From a virus, in IMG/VR virus record IMGVR_UViG_3300024335_000023, positions 1 to 36,948 of that record: a stretch of 36,948 nt of DNA. The stretch is one strand, 5' to 3'. A program made the position numbers and the translations under genes. This document shows positions 28,945 to 36,942 of the stretch, piece after piece. Position 1 is the first letter of the stretch. Each line of letters opens with the position of its first letter. The notes beneath the pieces were generated by a model. That model searched no databases and was not told the origin of the DNA. It saw only the letters and a list, made by a program, of their open reading frames with translations.

Positions 28945-30909
28945 ATGGTCACTCTCGTAAACAGAGCCAAAGTCGCCACTGCCACCACTGGCACAGGCAC
29001 AGTAAGTCTTGGCGCTGCCGAGGATGGCTATCAAACCTTTGCCGATGCTGGCCTCACTGGCAACGAGGATGTTCGCTATACGATTGAGGATGGCGACGAT
29101 TGGGAAATTGGCACGGGCGGCATCAACGGTGCCGTCTCGGAAATGTCTCGGACGCTTATTGAAAGCAGCACGGGATCAAAACTTAACCTATCCGGCAACG
29201 CTGTTGTTTATGTGACAGCCGCCGGGCAGGACATCGTTCAACCTTCTGACCTTGCCACAGTGGCCACCACAGGCGCTTACAGCGACCTCTCAGGCTTACC
29301 TACGCTTGGCACGGCTGCTGCTGCGGACACTGGCGACTTCGCCACTGCTGCGCAAGGCTCGCTTGCTGACACCGCAGTGCAGCCCAATGATAGCCCTACA
29401 TTCGGCTCAGTCACCGTCACAGGCACGGTTGATGGCCGAGATGTTGCTGCTGACGGCTCCAAGCTAGACGGTATTGAGGCGGGCGCAAACGTCACTGATA
29501 CAGCCAACGTCACAGCCGCAGGCGCATTGATGGACAGCGAGGTCACAAACCTTGCGCAAGTCAAAGCGTTCGACAGTGCGGACTATGCTACAGCCGCTCA
29601 AGGCTCGCTGGCGGACAGCGCTACGCAACCGGGCGACAACATCTCCACGCTGACAAACGATGCAGGCTACACGACCAACGTGGGTGACATTACGGGTGTG
29701 ACCGCAGGTAGCGGCATCTCAGGTGGTGGGACATCTGGAACTGTCACCGTATCACACGCTGACACATCGGCTCAAAGCAGCGTCAACAATTCGGGTGCAA
29801 CGGTCATCCAAGACGTCACGCTTGATACATATGGCCACGTCACTGGTCTTGGCTCAGCGACTATCACGCCAGCAACCATTGGCGCTCTCTCCACATCAGG
29901 GAAAGCCGCAGACAGCAACTTGCTTGATGGCCTTGACAGCACTGCCTTTTACCTTGCGTCTAATCCAAACGGCTACACCAGCAATGTCGGTGACATTACT
30001 AATGTAAGCGCTGGAACTGGTTTGTCTGGTGGTGGTTCCTCTGGCAGCGTCACGCTAAATGTTGACCTCTCAGAGTTGACCGACATGACGGCTGGCATGA
30101 TTGGGACAGATGAGTTTATTGTTCTGGACGCTGGTGCAGATCGCCGCAAAGCTGCAAGTGAAATTGGCCTGAGCATATTCAACAATGACGCTGGCTTCAC
30201 CACGAACGTGGGCGACATCACTGGAGTGACAGCGGGGTCTGGCATCACTGGCGGCGGTTCCAGCGGTACGGTCACAATCAACCACGCTGACACGTCCAGC
30301 CAATCGTCTGTAAACAATAGCGGGGCGACTTTTGTTCAGGATGTGACTGTTGATGGCTTTGGTCACGTCACTGGTCTTGGATCGGCCACGATTAGCCCCG
30401 CAACGATTGGGGCAGCTACATCGGCGCAGGGTTCTCTGGCAGATAGTGCGACACAGCCCGGCGATAACATTTCAACGCTTACCAACGACGCTGGCTATAC
30501 GACAAACGTCGGGGACATCACAGGCGTAACCGCAGGGGCGGGCATAACTGGTGGTGGCACAAGTGGCACGGTAACAATCAACCACGCCGATACGTCGTCT
30601 CAGGGTTCGGTAAACAACAGTGGAGCTACTGTTATTCAGGACGTGACGCTGGATACATATGGCCACGTCACTGGCTTGGCATCCAGAAGCCTTACCGCAA
30701 GCGACGTTGGCGCTGCTGCTTACAGTCAAGGCACATCAGATACGGGTTACTTTGATGTGCCATCTGGAACAACGGCGCAAAGACCGTCTTCGCCAACAGT
30801 GGGTATGATCCGTTACAATTCAAGTCGCGGCTGCTTTGAAGGTTACACCGCTTCTGGATGGGTTAATATGTCGCCAGTACAGTTTGATGATGTAGGCAGC
30901 ACATCCTAA
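28945..30909 (+). CDS. Tail fibre with glycine-rich repeat blocks
   Basis: The product has 654 residues. A standard N-terminus (VNRAKVATATTGTGTVSLGA, MSRTLIESSTGSKLNLSG) is followed by repeat blocks of about 80-95 residues. These contain TNVGDITGVTAGSGISGGGT, VNNSGATVIQDVTLDTYGHV and STLTNDAGYT; three near-full copies start around 29640, 30180 and 30465, with one partial around 29970. Their codons have drifted apart more than the protein. The C-terminus (YFDVPSGTTAQRPSSP, GMIRYNSSRGCFEGYTASGW) is the usual pre-receptor or trimerisation tail. It would form a trimeric fibrous shaft. Confidence 0.88.
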   Translation: MVTLVNRAKVATATTGTGTVSLGAAEDGYQTFADAGLTGNEDVRYTIEDGDDWEIGTGGINGAVSEMSRTLIESSTGSKLNLSGNAVVYVTAAGQDIVQPSDLATVATTGAYSDLSGLPTLGTAAAADTGDFATAAQGSLADTAVQPNDSPTFGSVTVTGTVDGRDVAADGSKLDGIEAGANVTDTANVTAAGALMDSEVTNLAQVKAFDSADYATAAQGSLADSATQPGDNISTLTNDAGYTTNVGDITGVTAGSGISGGGTSGTVTVSHADTSAQSSVNNSGATVIQDVTLDTYGHVTGLGSATITPATIGALSTSGKAADSNLLDGLDSTAFYLASNPNGYTSNVGDITNVSAGTGLSGGGSSGSVTLNVDLSELTDMTAGMIGTDEFIVLDAGADRRKAASEIGLSIFNNDAGFTTNVGDITGVTAGSGITGGGSSGTVTINHADTSSQSSVNNSGATFVQDVTVDGFGHVTGLGSATISPATIGAATSAQGSLADSATQPGDNISTLTNDAGYTTNVGDITGVTAGAGITGGGTSGTVTINHADTSSQGSVNNSGATVIQDVTLDTYGHVTGLASRSLTASDVGAAAYSQGTSDTGYFDVPSGTTAQRPSSPTVGMIRYNSSRGCFEGYTASGWVNMSPVQFDDVGSTS

Positions 30910-30928
30910 TTTGCTCGGAGTAAGCTAA

Positions 30929-32983
30929 ATGCTTGGATTTTCGCCCCTAGCTTCTGCGCCTCTGGCTGATGACGGGGCGATTATCGTCTACCTGATAAAT
31001 GCTGATGGCATTGTCACTGGTCAGGTTGTTGTTGGTTCTTCTGGTCTATCCCAAGAGCATGACATCTCTGCGGAGGGTTTGACGACAGGATCGCCTCTTA
31101 TTGGGTCGTCAACGGTTGTTCAGTCTCATTCTCTGGCACCTAGCGCCATTGCCACGGGCCAGCCATCCGTTCCCGCCATTACTATGTCGGAGCAGGAAAC
31201 GCTTAACGCCGATCCAATCGCTTCCGGTATTCCGTCTGTGGGGCAGTCTGCCATTGAGCAGAGCCACGACCTATCTCTCGTGGGCATTACTACGGGCCAG
31301 CCTGTTATCTCTGCGGCTGTGTTCTCTGAGGATGAGACACTCGCAGGTCAGCCCATTGTTACTGGGTCGCCTACCGTCGGTTTTGCAGATGTTGCACAGA
31401 CGCATATTCTGAGCCTGTCAGCTATTGTAACGGAAACCCCTGTTGTCGGTTCGCCTGACGTTGCGCAAGAGCATGACCTAACGGCGCAAGGCATTGCAAC
31501 AGGTGTGCCTTTCGTTAGTTCCTCCGGCATTGATCAAGAGCATGACCTGACGGCAACGGCTATTGCTACGGGTCAGCCGTCCGTGCCTGCCATTACGATG
31601 GCCGAGGATGAGACCTTTGCCGCCGATCCTATCATCACAGGTCAGCCTGCTATTGGCTCAAGCGCAATCGTGCAGGATCAGGACTTGTCGGCGGATGGTG
31701 TGGCGACTGGTGCGCCTGTCATTGGCGCTGCAAGTGTTGATCAAGAGCATGATCTGACAGCCAGTGGCATCACGACAGGTCAACCTGTTCTTGGCCTAGC
31801 GACCGTCACGCTCACAACGCAAGTTTTTGCGGATGATATTACTTGCGGTCAGCCTATTGTTTTGGCGTCGTCTCTTGAGCAAGAGCATGACTTAAATCTT
31901 GTCGCAATCACTACGGGCCAGCCGACAGTTCCGGGCGTTACTATGTCGGAGCGCGAGACATTTAATGCCGATCCAATCACATCCGGCCAGCCTACGGTCG
32001 CGGCATCTGCCGTTTCTCAAGATCAAGTAATCAGCGCTTCCGACATCACCACGGGTCAGCCTGTCATTGCGTCACCTTCGATTTCCCAAGATCAAGGCTT
32101 ATTTGCTGACGATTTAATATCTGGTCAAGCACTTGTCGGCTCGCCTCAAATTTTGCAGGACCACGACCTTGGCCCCACTGCTATCCTTACGGGGCAACCA
32201 GAAATCCCCGGCATCACAATGTCGGAGCAGGAGACGCTACAGGCCGATCCAATCGTTTCGGGTGTTCCGACAATCGACAGTGGGTCGCTAGAGCAGCAAC
32301 ATGCGCTAAACGCTACCAGTATTGTCACGGGCCAGCCTATTGTCGCGGCCAGCACAATCGCCCAAGAGCATGAACTCAACCTGTCCGCCATCACGACTGC
32401 GGCACCGTCTGTCCCCGGCATTACAATGTCGGAGCGCGAAACTCTTAACGCTGACCCGATTGTCTCCGGCATTCCGTCTGTTGGATCGCCCAGCATTACG
32501 GAAGACAACGCTCTACTGGCTGATGGCATTGCCACAGGGCAGCCTGTTGTTGGTTCGTCGGTTGTTGTTCAAGGCCATGTCCTAGTCGCGGCCAACATCG
32601 CCACAGCGCCCGCCACAGTCGCATCTGCTGTCATGGCGGTGGAGAGTGTCCTAGAGGGCGACAGCATCACCACAGGGCAGCCTAGCGCCTCTGAGGCGGC
32701 TATTAAGCAGCAGCACAGCCTGACGGGTGGCAGCATAGAAGCTGGACAGCCTGTTGTGCAGCCATCGACCATGCAGATCGTCTACGTTTTCGCGGGCGAC
32801 GACATCACGACGGGCCAGCCTATCGTCGGCTCTCTGGCGATCAACGCAAGCGGACGACGCGAGGTCCACGTTTCCGACCCGTCAAACAACGTGGCGCTGG
32901 TGACTATAGGCTCAAATGCGTGTATTGTGTCAGAAATTACACCCAACAGAGTGTTGGTTTCTGACGCAAACGAGGCGGCCTGA
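30929..32983 (+). CDS. Repeat-built fibre-like protein (26 x 23 residues)
   Basis: The product has 684 residues: a 27-residue lead (MLGFSPLASAPLADDGAIIV), 26 units of exactly 23 residues, and a 59-residue tail that begins with a degenerate unit and ends in VSEITPNRVLVSDANEAA. The unit is roughly I-x-TGQP-x-V-xxxxx-x-(Q/E)-(E/D)-x-x-L-x-A-x-x, as in ITTGQPVVG. Such regular short repeats build a beta-solenoid or a stiff fibre. A weak GGAGTAAGC sequence precedes the start. It is probably a structural virion protein of the tail tip; I do not recognise a named family. Confidence 0.8.
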   Translation: MLGFSPLASAPLADDGAIIVYLINADGIVTGQVVVGSSGLSQEHDISAEGLTTGSPLIGSSTVVQSHSLAPSAIATGQPSVPAITMSEQETLNADPIASGIPSVGQSAIEQSHDLSLVGITTGQPVISAAVFSEDETLAGQPIVTGSPTVGFADVAQTHILSLSAIVTETPVVGSPDVAQEHDLTAQGIATGVPFVSSSGIDQEHDLTATAIATGQPSVPAITMAEDETFAADPIITGQPAIGSSAIVQDQDLSADGVATGAPVIGAASVDQEHDLTASGITTGQPVLGLATVTLTTQVFADDITCGQPIVLASSLEQEHDLNLVAITTGQPTVPGVTMSERETFNADPITSGQPTVAASAVSQDQVISASDITTGQPVIASPSISQDQGLFADDLISGQALVGSPQILQDHDLGPTAILTGQPEIPGITMSEQETLQADPIVSGVPTIDSGSLEQQHALNATSIVTGQPIVAASTIAQEHELNLSAITTAAPSVPGITMSERETLNADPIVSGIPSVGSPSITEDNALLADGIATGQPVVGSSVVVQGHVLVAANIATAPATVASAVMAVESVLEGDSITTGQPSASEAAIKQQHSLTGGSIEAGQPVVQPSTMQIVYVFAGDDITTGQPIVGSLAINASGRREVHVSDPSNNVALVTIGSNACIVSEITPNRVLVSDANEAA
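31010..32803 (+). repeat. 26 tandem 69-bp coding repeats
   Basis: Each 69-bp unit codes one 23-residue repeat, with no length change over 26 units. Units 3, 9, 14, 18 and 21 (starting 31148, 31562, 31907, 32183 and 32390) form a distinct sub-type with (S/T/E)(V/I)PxxTMxExETxxADP. The nucleotide sequence varies widely between units, so the array is old or under selection for sequence diversity. Confidence 0.92.
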
Positions 32984-33306
32984 TGACTTTTTATATTAAG
33001 CAAAACGACACAAGCCCGTCCATGCTGGCTACACTGCAAGACGCCAACGATACAGCGGTGGACATCACGGGCGCGTCAGTGCGCTTCCACCTTCGGCCTA
33101 TCAGTTCTAGCACGGTCAAGGTTGACGCTCCGGTCACGATTGTCACGGCTGATGAGGGCATCGTGCGCTATGATTGGGATGCAGCGGACACGGACACGAT
33201 TGGATCGTATCAGGCTGAGTTCGAAGTGACCTACGCTGACGGCAGCATCGAGACCTTCCCGAATGACGGCTATATCAGGGTTCAAATTATCTCTGACATC
33301 GCGTGA
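32983..33306 (+). CDS. BppU-N-like baseplate/fibre protein (107 aa)
   Basis: MTFYIKQNDTSPSMLATLQD then ITGASVRFHLRP, EGIVRYDWDAADTDTIGSYQ and AEFEVTYADGSIETFPNDGY form the Ig-like domain found at the N-terminus of receptor-binding baseplate proteins (BppU). Here only this domain is present. It may be an adaptor joining the repeat fibre to the tail. The N-terminal domain of the gpW-like protein at 13817 has a similar beta pattern. It begins at the last base of the repeat gene. Confidence 0.75.
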   Translation: MTFYIKQNDTSPSMLATLQDANDTAVDITGASVRFHLRPISSSTVKVDAPVTIVTADEGIVRYDWDAADTDTIGSYQAEFEVTYADGSIETFPNDGYIRVQIISDIA

Positions 33307-33315
33307 GGCTGATCT

Positions 33316-33555
33316 ATGGACACTCTATCCCTGCTCAAAACACTCTGGCCAATCGTTGTCGGTTTCATTGCGTTTCTGGTCTGGCTGATCCGCTTGGAGG
33401 GTCGGTCGATTGAGAATAACAAAGAGATCAAGCGGCTCTGGTCGCAGCGCAAAGAGGACTTGGAAATGTCCCGTCAGTCGCGCGAGGACACGAATAAAAT
33501 GCTCGGCGAGATACGCGATGACATCAAGGCGCTGATCGCCAAAGTCGGAAAATGA
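33316..33555 (+). CDS. Membrane protein with coiled coil, lysis cassette
   Basis: The product has 79 residues. One transmembrane helix (about 8-26, LKTLWPIVVGFIAFLVWLIR) is followed by a long charged helix (KEIKRLWSQRKEDLEMSRQS then MLGEIRDDIKALIAKVG) that should form a coiled coil in the periplasm or cytoplasm. This layout resembles inner-membrane spanins (Rz-like) or XhlA-type accessory proteins. Its position at the start of the lysis cassette favours one of these. It overlaps the next gene by 4 bp. Confidence 0.75.
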   Translation: MDTLSLLKTLWPIVVGFIAFLVWLIRLEGRSIENNKEIKRLWSQRKEDLEMSRQSREDTNKMLGEIRDDIKALIAKVGK

Positions 33556-33788
33556 CACCGGAGTGGCTGAACCGCTGGCGCATCTGGCCACGGCTCATCA
33601 TCACGCTTTACGGGATCGCCTTCTACCGCACTACCGAATGGTTTATGGCGCTGCCTGACCCGACAAACGCGCAGGCAGGCTTTGTCAGCGTCATCGTTGG
33701 TGCAGGCGCAGGTTTCTTTGGGATATACGTCAATGGCAAAGCATCTAGCTCTAGTGTGCCTTCTGATCGCTCTGACGGGCTGCGGTAA
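33552..33788 (+). CDS. Candidate holin, two membrane helices
   Basis: The product has 78 residues: MTPEWLNRWRIWPRLIITLY begins the first membrane helix, then EWFMALPDPTNAQAGFVSVI leads to a second (VGAGAGFFGIYV) and a polar tail. Two short hydrophobic helices, small size and place before the endolysin fit a class II-like holin. The W...W.MALPDPT.AQAGF segment recurs in many alphaproteobacterial phages at this position. The ATG overlaps the preceding TGA. Confidence 0.75.
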   Translation: MTPEWLNRWRIWPRLIITLYGIAFYRTTEWFMALPDPTNAQAGFVSVIVGAGAGFFGIYVNGKASSSSVPSDRSDGLR

Positions 33789-34068
33789 GCTGCCCATCGG
33801 TCTTGGCGGTGGACCTAACGTCGCAGCCAATACGCAGGTCGGGCGCGAGAACGTGCAGCAAGCGGTGGCGCAGCAGACCCGTACAAACGCCGGACGCGAC
33901 ATCATCACAACGCAGCGCGAGGTAGAAGCCCAACAAGTTGAGGCGGTTACGATCAACAACGACCGCCTGCCCGTTTGGTTGATTGTCGCTCTTGTGGTAG
34001 GATGGCTTGCACCTAGCCCCAATGAAATCGGGCGCGGGTTGCGCGGATTGTTCACCAGAGGGAAGTGA
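33733..34068 (+). CDS. Lipoprotein with C-terminal membrane helix, unimolecular-spanin-like
   Basis: The product has 111 residues from the ATG at 33733, 56 bp inside the holin gene. The N-terminus is a lipoprotein signal (KHLALVCLLIALTGC, lipobox LTGC with Cys17), and residues about 80-93 (PVWLIVALVVGWLA) form a membrane helix near the C-terminus. A lipid anchor in the outer membrane plus a helix in the inner membrane is the layout of unimolecular spanins such as phage T1 gp11, which fuse the membranes in the last lysis step. The linker of about 60 residues is glutamine- and arginine-rich. Confidence 0.75.
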   Translation: MAKHLALVCLLIALTGCGKLPIGLGGGPNVAANTQVGRENVQQAVAQQTRTNAGRDIITTQREVEAQQVEAVTINNDRLPVWLIVALVVGWLAPSPNEIGRGLRGLFTRGK

Positions 34069-34069
34069 C

Positions 34070-34522
34070 ATGGGTTTTCACTTATCGAAACGCAGCCTGA
34101 GCCGATTGGCTGGCGTGGATGAGGATTTGGTCGAAGTCGTGAAATACGCCATCACGGTCACAAAGATTGACTTCGGCGTCACCTGCGGCGTGCGCACCGT
34201 GGCAGAGCAGAAGGCTCTTGTGGCCAGCGGTGCCAGCCAGACGATGAAGTCCAAGCACCTTGAGGGCCGCGCTGTTGATCTCGTCGCCTACATCGGCCCG
34301 CGCGTGTCGTGGGAATTAAACCTATACGACGACATCGCTGACGCTATGAAGGAAGGCGCAGTTGTCAAAGGCGTTGATCTGCGCTGGGGAGCGGCATGGC
34401 ACATTCCTGACGTGCGGTTCTGGGACGGCACGATGGAGGATGCAATGAACTCTTATATCGACAGCCGCAGGGCGCAGAACAAACGCGTTTTTTTAGACGC
34501 CGTCCACTTCGAATTGAACTGA
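34070..34522 (+). CDS. M15-family endolysin (L-alanyl-D-glutamate peptidase type)
   Basis: The product has 150 residues. The zinc-site motifs of VanY/M15 peptidases are present: SKHLEGRAVDL with His63 and Asp70, and DAVHFEL with Asp143 as likely catalytic acid and His146 as third ligand. The N-terminal TCGVRTVAEQ segment is typical of phage members such as T5 Lys. It would cut the peptide stem of peptidoglycan after the holin opens the inner membrane. GGGAAG lies just before the ATG. Confidence 0.93.
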   Translation: MGFHLSKRSLSRLAGVDEDLVEVVKYAITVTKIDFGVTCGVRTVAEQKALVASGASQTMKSKHLEGRAVDLVAYIGPRVSWELNLYDDIADAMKEGAVVKGVDLRWGAAWHIPDVRFWDGTMEDAMNSYIDSRRAQNKRVFLDAVHFELN

Positions 34523-34539
34523 GCCGAAGGGGATCAGCC

Positions 34540-35643
34540 ATGACGCCGAAGCAGCAAGAGGCGCTCGACGCGCTGGCCAAGCACGGGACGCTCAGAGCCG
34601 CAGCCAAGGCGCTCGGTATCAATCACACCAGCCTGAGAGATCGCCTAAAGCACGCACGCAGGCATCAAGAGGCTGACCCGTCAATCAAGGCTGCGATGGC
34701 ATCTGTTGGGATGCAGGATGCCTCTGTGTTGCACTCTGGCTGGGTCAAGACCGATGAGGCCAGCCTGTATTTCAAGATGCCTCAGAGCGACACGTCTGGC
34801 GACAAGCTGGCGACGATTAAGGAGTACGTCGAAGGGCTAGAGCCTATCACTGTGCCGCCTCGTTCGGCTGATCCGGTCAACGACGATCTTCTGACAGTCT
34901 ATCCAATCCCCGATGCTCACATCGGCATGAAGGCGTCTGAGCGGGAAACGGGCGAAAACTACGACACCGACATCGCGGTTGAGCGCATTAGGTCTGGCAT
35001 TGGTGACTGCGTGGACGCATCGCCCGCATCGTCCGAGTCAGTCATCATCGCGCTGGGCGATCTATTGCACGCCAATGACGGGACCAACGCCACCCCCGCC
35101 AGCAAGCACGTTTTGGATGTTGATGGTCGGCACTATCAAAACCTTGAGGCTGCGATTTACGCCATTGCCTGCGCCGCTGAATTGGCCGCACAGAAGCACG
35201 AGAAAGTCACGGTTGTGATCCAGAGGGGCAATCACGACCAAGAGGCTTACATGGCTGTGATGTTTGCCTTGGCTGAGCGTTACCGCAACGAGCCACGCAT
35301 CACGGTGCAAAAACATCCCGGCGAGTTTTTTGTCTATCAGTTTGGCCAGTGCCTCATTGCATCTCAGCACGGCGACAAGGCAAAGGCGGAGCGGCTTGTC
35401 ATGCACTTGGCAGACCAGTGGCCGAAGATGTGGGGCGAAACGCGCCATCGATACTACTTCACCGGGCACCTGCATCACAGCCGCTTACAGGACGTAGGAG
35501 GCGTGCAGGTTGAGCAGTTGCGGGCTGTCAGTGCCAGAGACGCCTACGCGGCTACACACGCCTATTCTGGGCGCTCTGAGATGCAGGCGATCACCTATCA
35601 CAAGGATCGGGGCGAAATCAGCCGCCATCGGGTGCTGTTTTGA
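34540..35643 (+). CDS. Metallophosphoesterase with helix-turn-helix N-terminus
   Basis: The product has 367 residues. Residues 1-40 are a helix-turn-helix (EALDALAKHGTLRAAAKALG, INHTSLRDRLKHAR). Residues about 117-350 carry all five calcineurin-like motifs: Asp125 and His127 in DAHIGM, GD174 in ALGDLLHAND, RGNHDQ (230-233), QHGD (277) and FTGHLHH (310-312). The fold hydrolyses phosphodiesters. With a DNA-binding N-terminus it may be a nuclease (SbcD/Mre11-like) used in late DNA processing. It follows the endolysin by 17 bp. Confidence 0.9.
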   Translation: MTPKQQEALDALAKHGTLRAAAKALGINHTSLRDRLKHARRHQEADPSIKAAMASVGMQDASVLHSGWVKTDEASLYFKMPQSDTSGDKLATIKEYVEGLEPITVPPRSADPVNDDLLTVYPIPDAHIGMKASERETGENYDTDIAVERIRSGIGDCVDASPASSESVIIALGDLLHANDGTNATPASKHVLDVDGRHYQNLEAAIYAIACAAELAAQKHEKVTVVIQRGNHDQEAYMAVMFALAERYRNEPRITVQKHPGEFFVYQFGQCLIASQHGDKAKAERLVMHLADQWPKMWGETRHRYYFTGHLHHSRLQDVGGVQVEQLRAVSARDAYAATHAYSGRSEMQAITYHKDRGEISRHRVLF

Positions 35644-35672
35644 GAATTGCTTACCCTGTGTTACTCTAGGGC

Positions 35673-35861
35673 ATGTTTAGCCCGCTGATCCTCATTTGCT
35701 CTATATATGGCCAGTGCCACACGCCTGCCGCGCCAGTGTTTGCGGGGCGTGAATTATGCGAGGCAGAGACCGAGGCTTACATTCTGAGCATTGAGACCAA
35801 TATCCCGCCGGACATGTTTGTGGTAGATTGGGCCTGCCATGAATGGTCTGTGGGAGCGTAA
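35673..35861 (+). CDS. Small Cys-containing, possibly secreted protein (62 aa)
   Basis: The product begins MFSPLILICSIYGQCHTPAA and contains CEAETEAYILSIE and FVVDWACHEWSVGA. A short hydrophobic start and four Cys residues (9, 15, 29, 54) suggest export and disulphides. TTGAGA-16-TACTCT (35640-35667) resembles a promoter but would leave almost no leader. The function is unknown. Confidence 0.6.
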   Translation: MFSPLILICSIYGQCHTPAAPVFAGRELCEAETEAYILSIETNIPPDMFVVDWACHEWSVGA

Positions 35862-35904
35862 GTGCGCGACGCAGGCAAGGGAGGGGGACCACGCCGCGCG
35901 CCTC
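35862..35904. other. Convergent gap between rightward and leftward operons
   Basis: The 43-bp gap holds a possible weak stem (GGAGG at about 35880 with CCTCC near 35901) without a T-run on either strand. I see no standard terminator, so convergent transcription may run through or stop by other means. Confidence 0.5.
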
Positions 35905-36258
35905 CTACATATCACCAAGCAGCCGCTTTACCAAAGGCAAATATCCGTAATCGGGTCCGTGCTTGTCGCGCCACGTTTGCTTGCCGTTGTGGATCGCTTC
36001 CGGGCCGTCTTGATGGTGAGCTTTGCATAAGGGGATGACATCGAAGTCACTGGCCTTCCGGCTGCCGTAACGGCTGTGAATGCAATGGTGGGCGTCTGAG
36101 GGCGGCGGAGAGCCACATATCACGCACGGGAGGGCCTTTACCCGTCTCATGTGTTCTAGGGCTTCCTGACCCGCCTCTGAGGCTCTGTAGGCCCTGCGCT
36201 TGGCCGAGACTTTGCGCAGGGGTGTTTTTTGTTTAAGCGGGCTGCGCCTCAAAGCCAT
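35905..36258 (-). CDS. HNH nuclease (Ref/NinG-like)
   Basis: The product has 117 residues. A basic N-terminus (ALRRSPLKQKTPLRKVSAKR) is followed by a zinc-HNH core: Cys45 and Cys48 in CVICG, His57-His58 in SDAHHCIH, and Cys78 with His81-His82 in PLCKAHH, then HNGKQTWRDKHG. It resembles small phage HNH proteins such as NinG or Ref (a RecA-dependent nuclease of P1). It ends the leftward recombination operon, consistent with a recombination or packaging nick. The choice between these families needs a profile search. Confidence 0.82.
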   Translation of the reverse strand: MALRRSPLKQKTPLRKVSAKRRAYRASEAGQEALEHMRRVKALPCVICGSPPPSDAHHCIHSRYGSRKASDFDVIPLCKAHHQDGPEAIHNGKQTWRDKHGPDYGYLPLVKRLLGDM

Positions 36259-36440
36259 TTTTCCCAGCGGTTGCAGTCAGTGTTGACCTGCTTTGCCAGT
36301 ACATAAAGATCAGAGACGCGACCTTTGGATGCCTTCGCTCGGTTGATTGCGGCTTCTATGCGAATGCGCTCAGGGTAAAGGCGATCAAGTTTGCGACGTG
36401 CTATAGGCCGCATGATCGGGGTTAAGAGCCAGCGCATCAT
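36249..36440 (-). CDS. Hypothetical basic helical protein (63 aa)
   Basis: The start is ATG at 36440 or the next ATG; it overlaps the GapR-like stop by 4 bp and ends 10 bp inside the HNH gene. The product is basic and helical (MMRWLLTPIMRPIARRKLDR, IEAAINRAKASKG). The function is unknown. Confidence 0.65.
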   Translation of the reverse strand: MMRWLLTPIMRPIARRKLDRLYPERIRIEAAINRAKASKGRVSDLYVLAKQVNTDCNRWEKWL

Positions 36441-36685
36441 AGCCCCAGTGCCTCTCGGTACAGTTCCTCTATCGCTTCCTCCTCGGCGCGCTCATCTGCT
36501 TCCTTCTTGCGAAGCGCGACGATCTTGCGGATGGTCTTGGTGCAATAGCCGCGAGACTTGGCATCATCGTAAATCTCTTTGCGCGCCTCAGTTTCGTCAG
36601 CAATAGCCGCGTTTTGATGCTCGATGCGTTCGACGATCTGGCGAAGTTCGTCGGCAGTGACTGCGAATGTGTCTGTCATGGTCAT
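36437..36685 (-). CDS. GapR-like (DUF2312) DNA-binding protein
   Basis: I chose the ATG at 36685, which overlaps the upstream TGA, giving 82 residues; a longer reading through the upstream gene is in frame but unlikely. The product MTMTDTFAVTADELRQIVER then IEHQNAAIADETEARKEIYD, DAKSRGYCTKTIRKIVALRK and EEEAIEELYREALGL matches the GapR/DUF2312 pattern. In Caulobacter, GapR wraps overtwisted AT-rich DNA and supports replication elongation. A phage copy might guide replication or mimic host chromosome organisation. The family is largely alphaproteobacterial, which helps place the host. Confidence 0.85.
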   Translation of the reverse strand: MTMTDTFAVTADELRQIVERIEHQNAAIADETEARKEIYDDAKSRGYCTKTIRKIVALRKKEADERAEEEAIEELYREALGL

Positions 36686-36942
36686 GTTCTCCGTGGTGGC
36701 TCTGATGGAAGGGCGGCGATGACTTCGCGCCCGGTGGTTGTCACGCGCCAATGGTTTCCGCGCGTTGCAATTTCGAATGGCTTGTCTTTCGGTGGATCGG
36801 CCTGTTCCAGCCAGCCGCATTCCGCGAGGCTTAGAAGCGCAGACCCATGCACGCCCGTCTCGATGGACGTGAACGCGGTGTCTTGCACCTTGGCCAGCTT
36901 TTTAAGCGTCAGCCATCGTGATCGTGTTAGCTTGGGTTTCAT
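36682..36942 (-). CDS. Small conserved phage protein (86 aa), complete copy
   Basis: This is the full copy of the gene that is cut at the window start. The product begins MKPKLTRSRWLTLKKLAKVQ, followed by FTSIETGVHGSALLSLAECG and WRVTTTGREVIAALPS, which reads as a winged-helix-like unit (helices, then a wing with TTTGREV). In the closed genome it stands between the NinB-like and GapR-like genes, overlapping both by 4 bp. It may be a small DNA-binding protein of the recombination operon. Confidence 0.8.
   Translation of the reverse strand: MKPKLTRSRWLTLKKLAKVQDTAFTSIETGVHGSALLSLAECGWLEQADPPKDKPFEIATRGNHWRVTTTGREVIAALPSEPPRRT

Noticed and set aside
35862-35904. Bidirectional terminator between convergent operons
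   Set aside because: Only a weak GGAGG/CCTCC pairing with no T-run on either strand.
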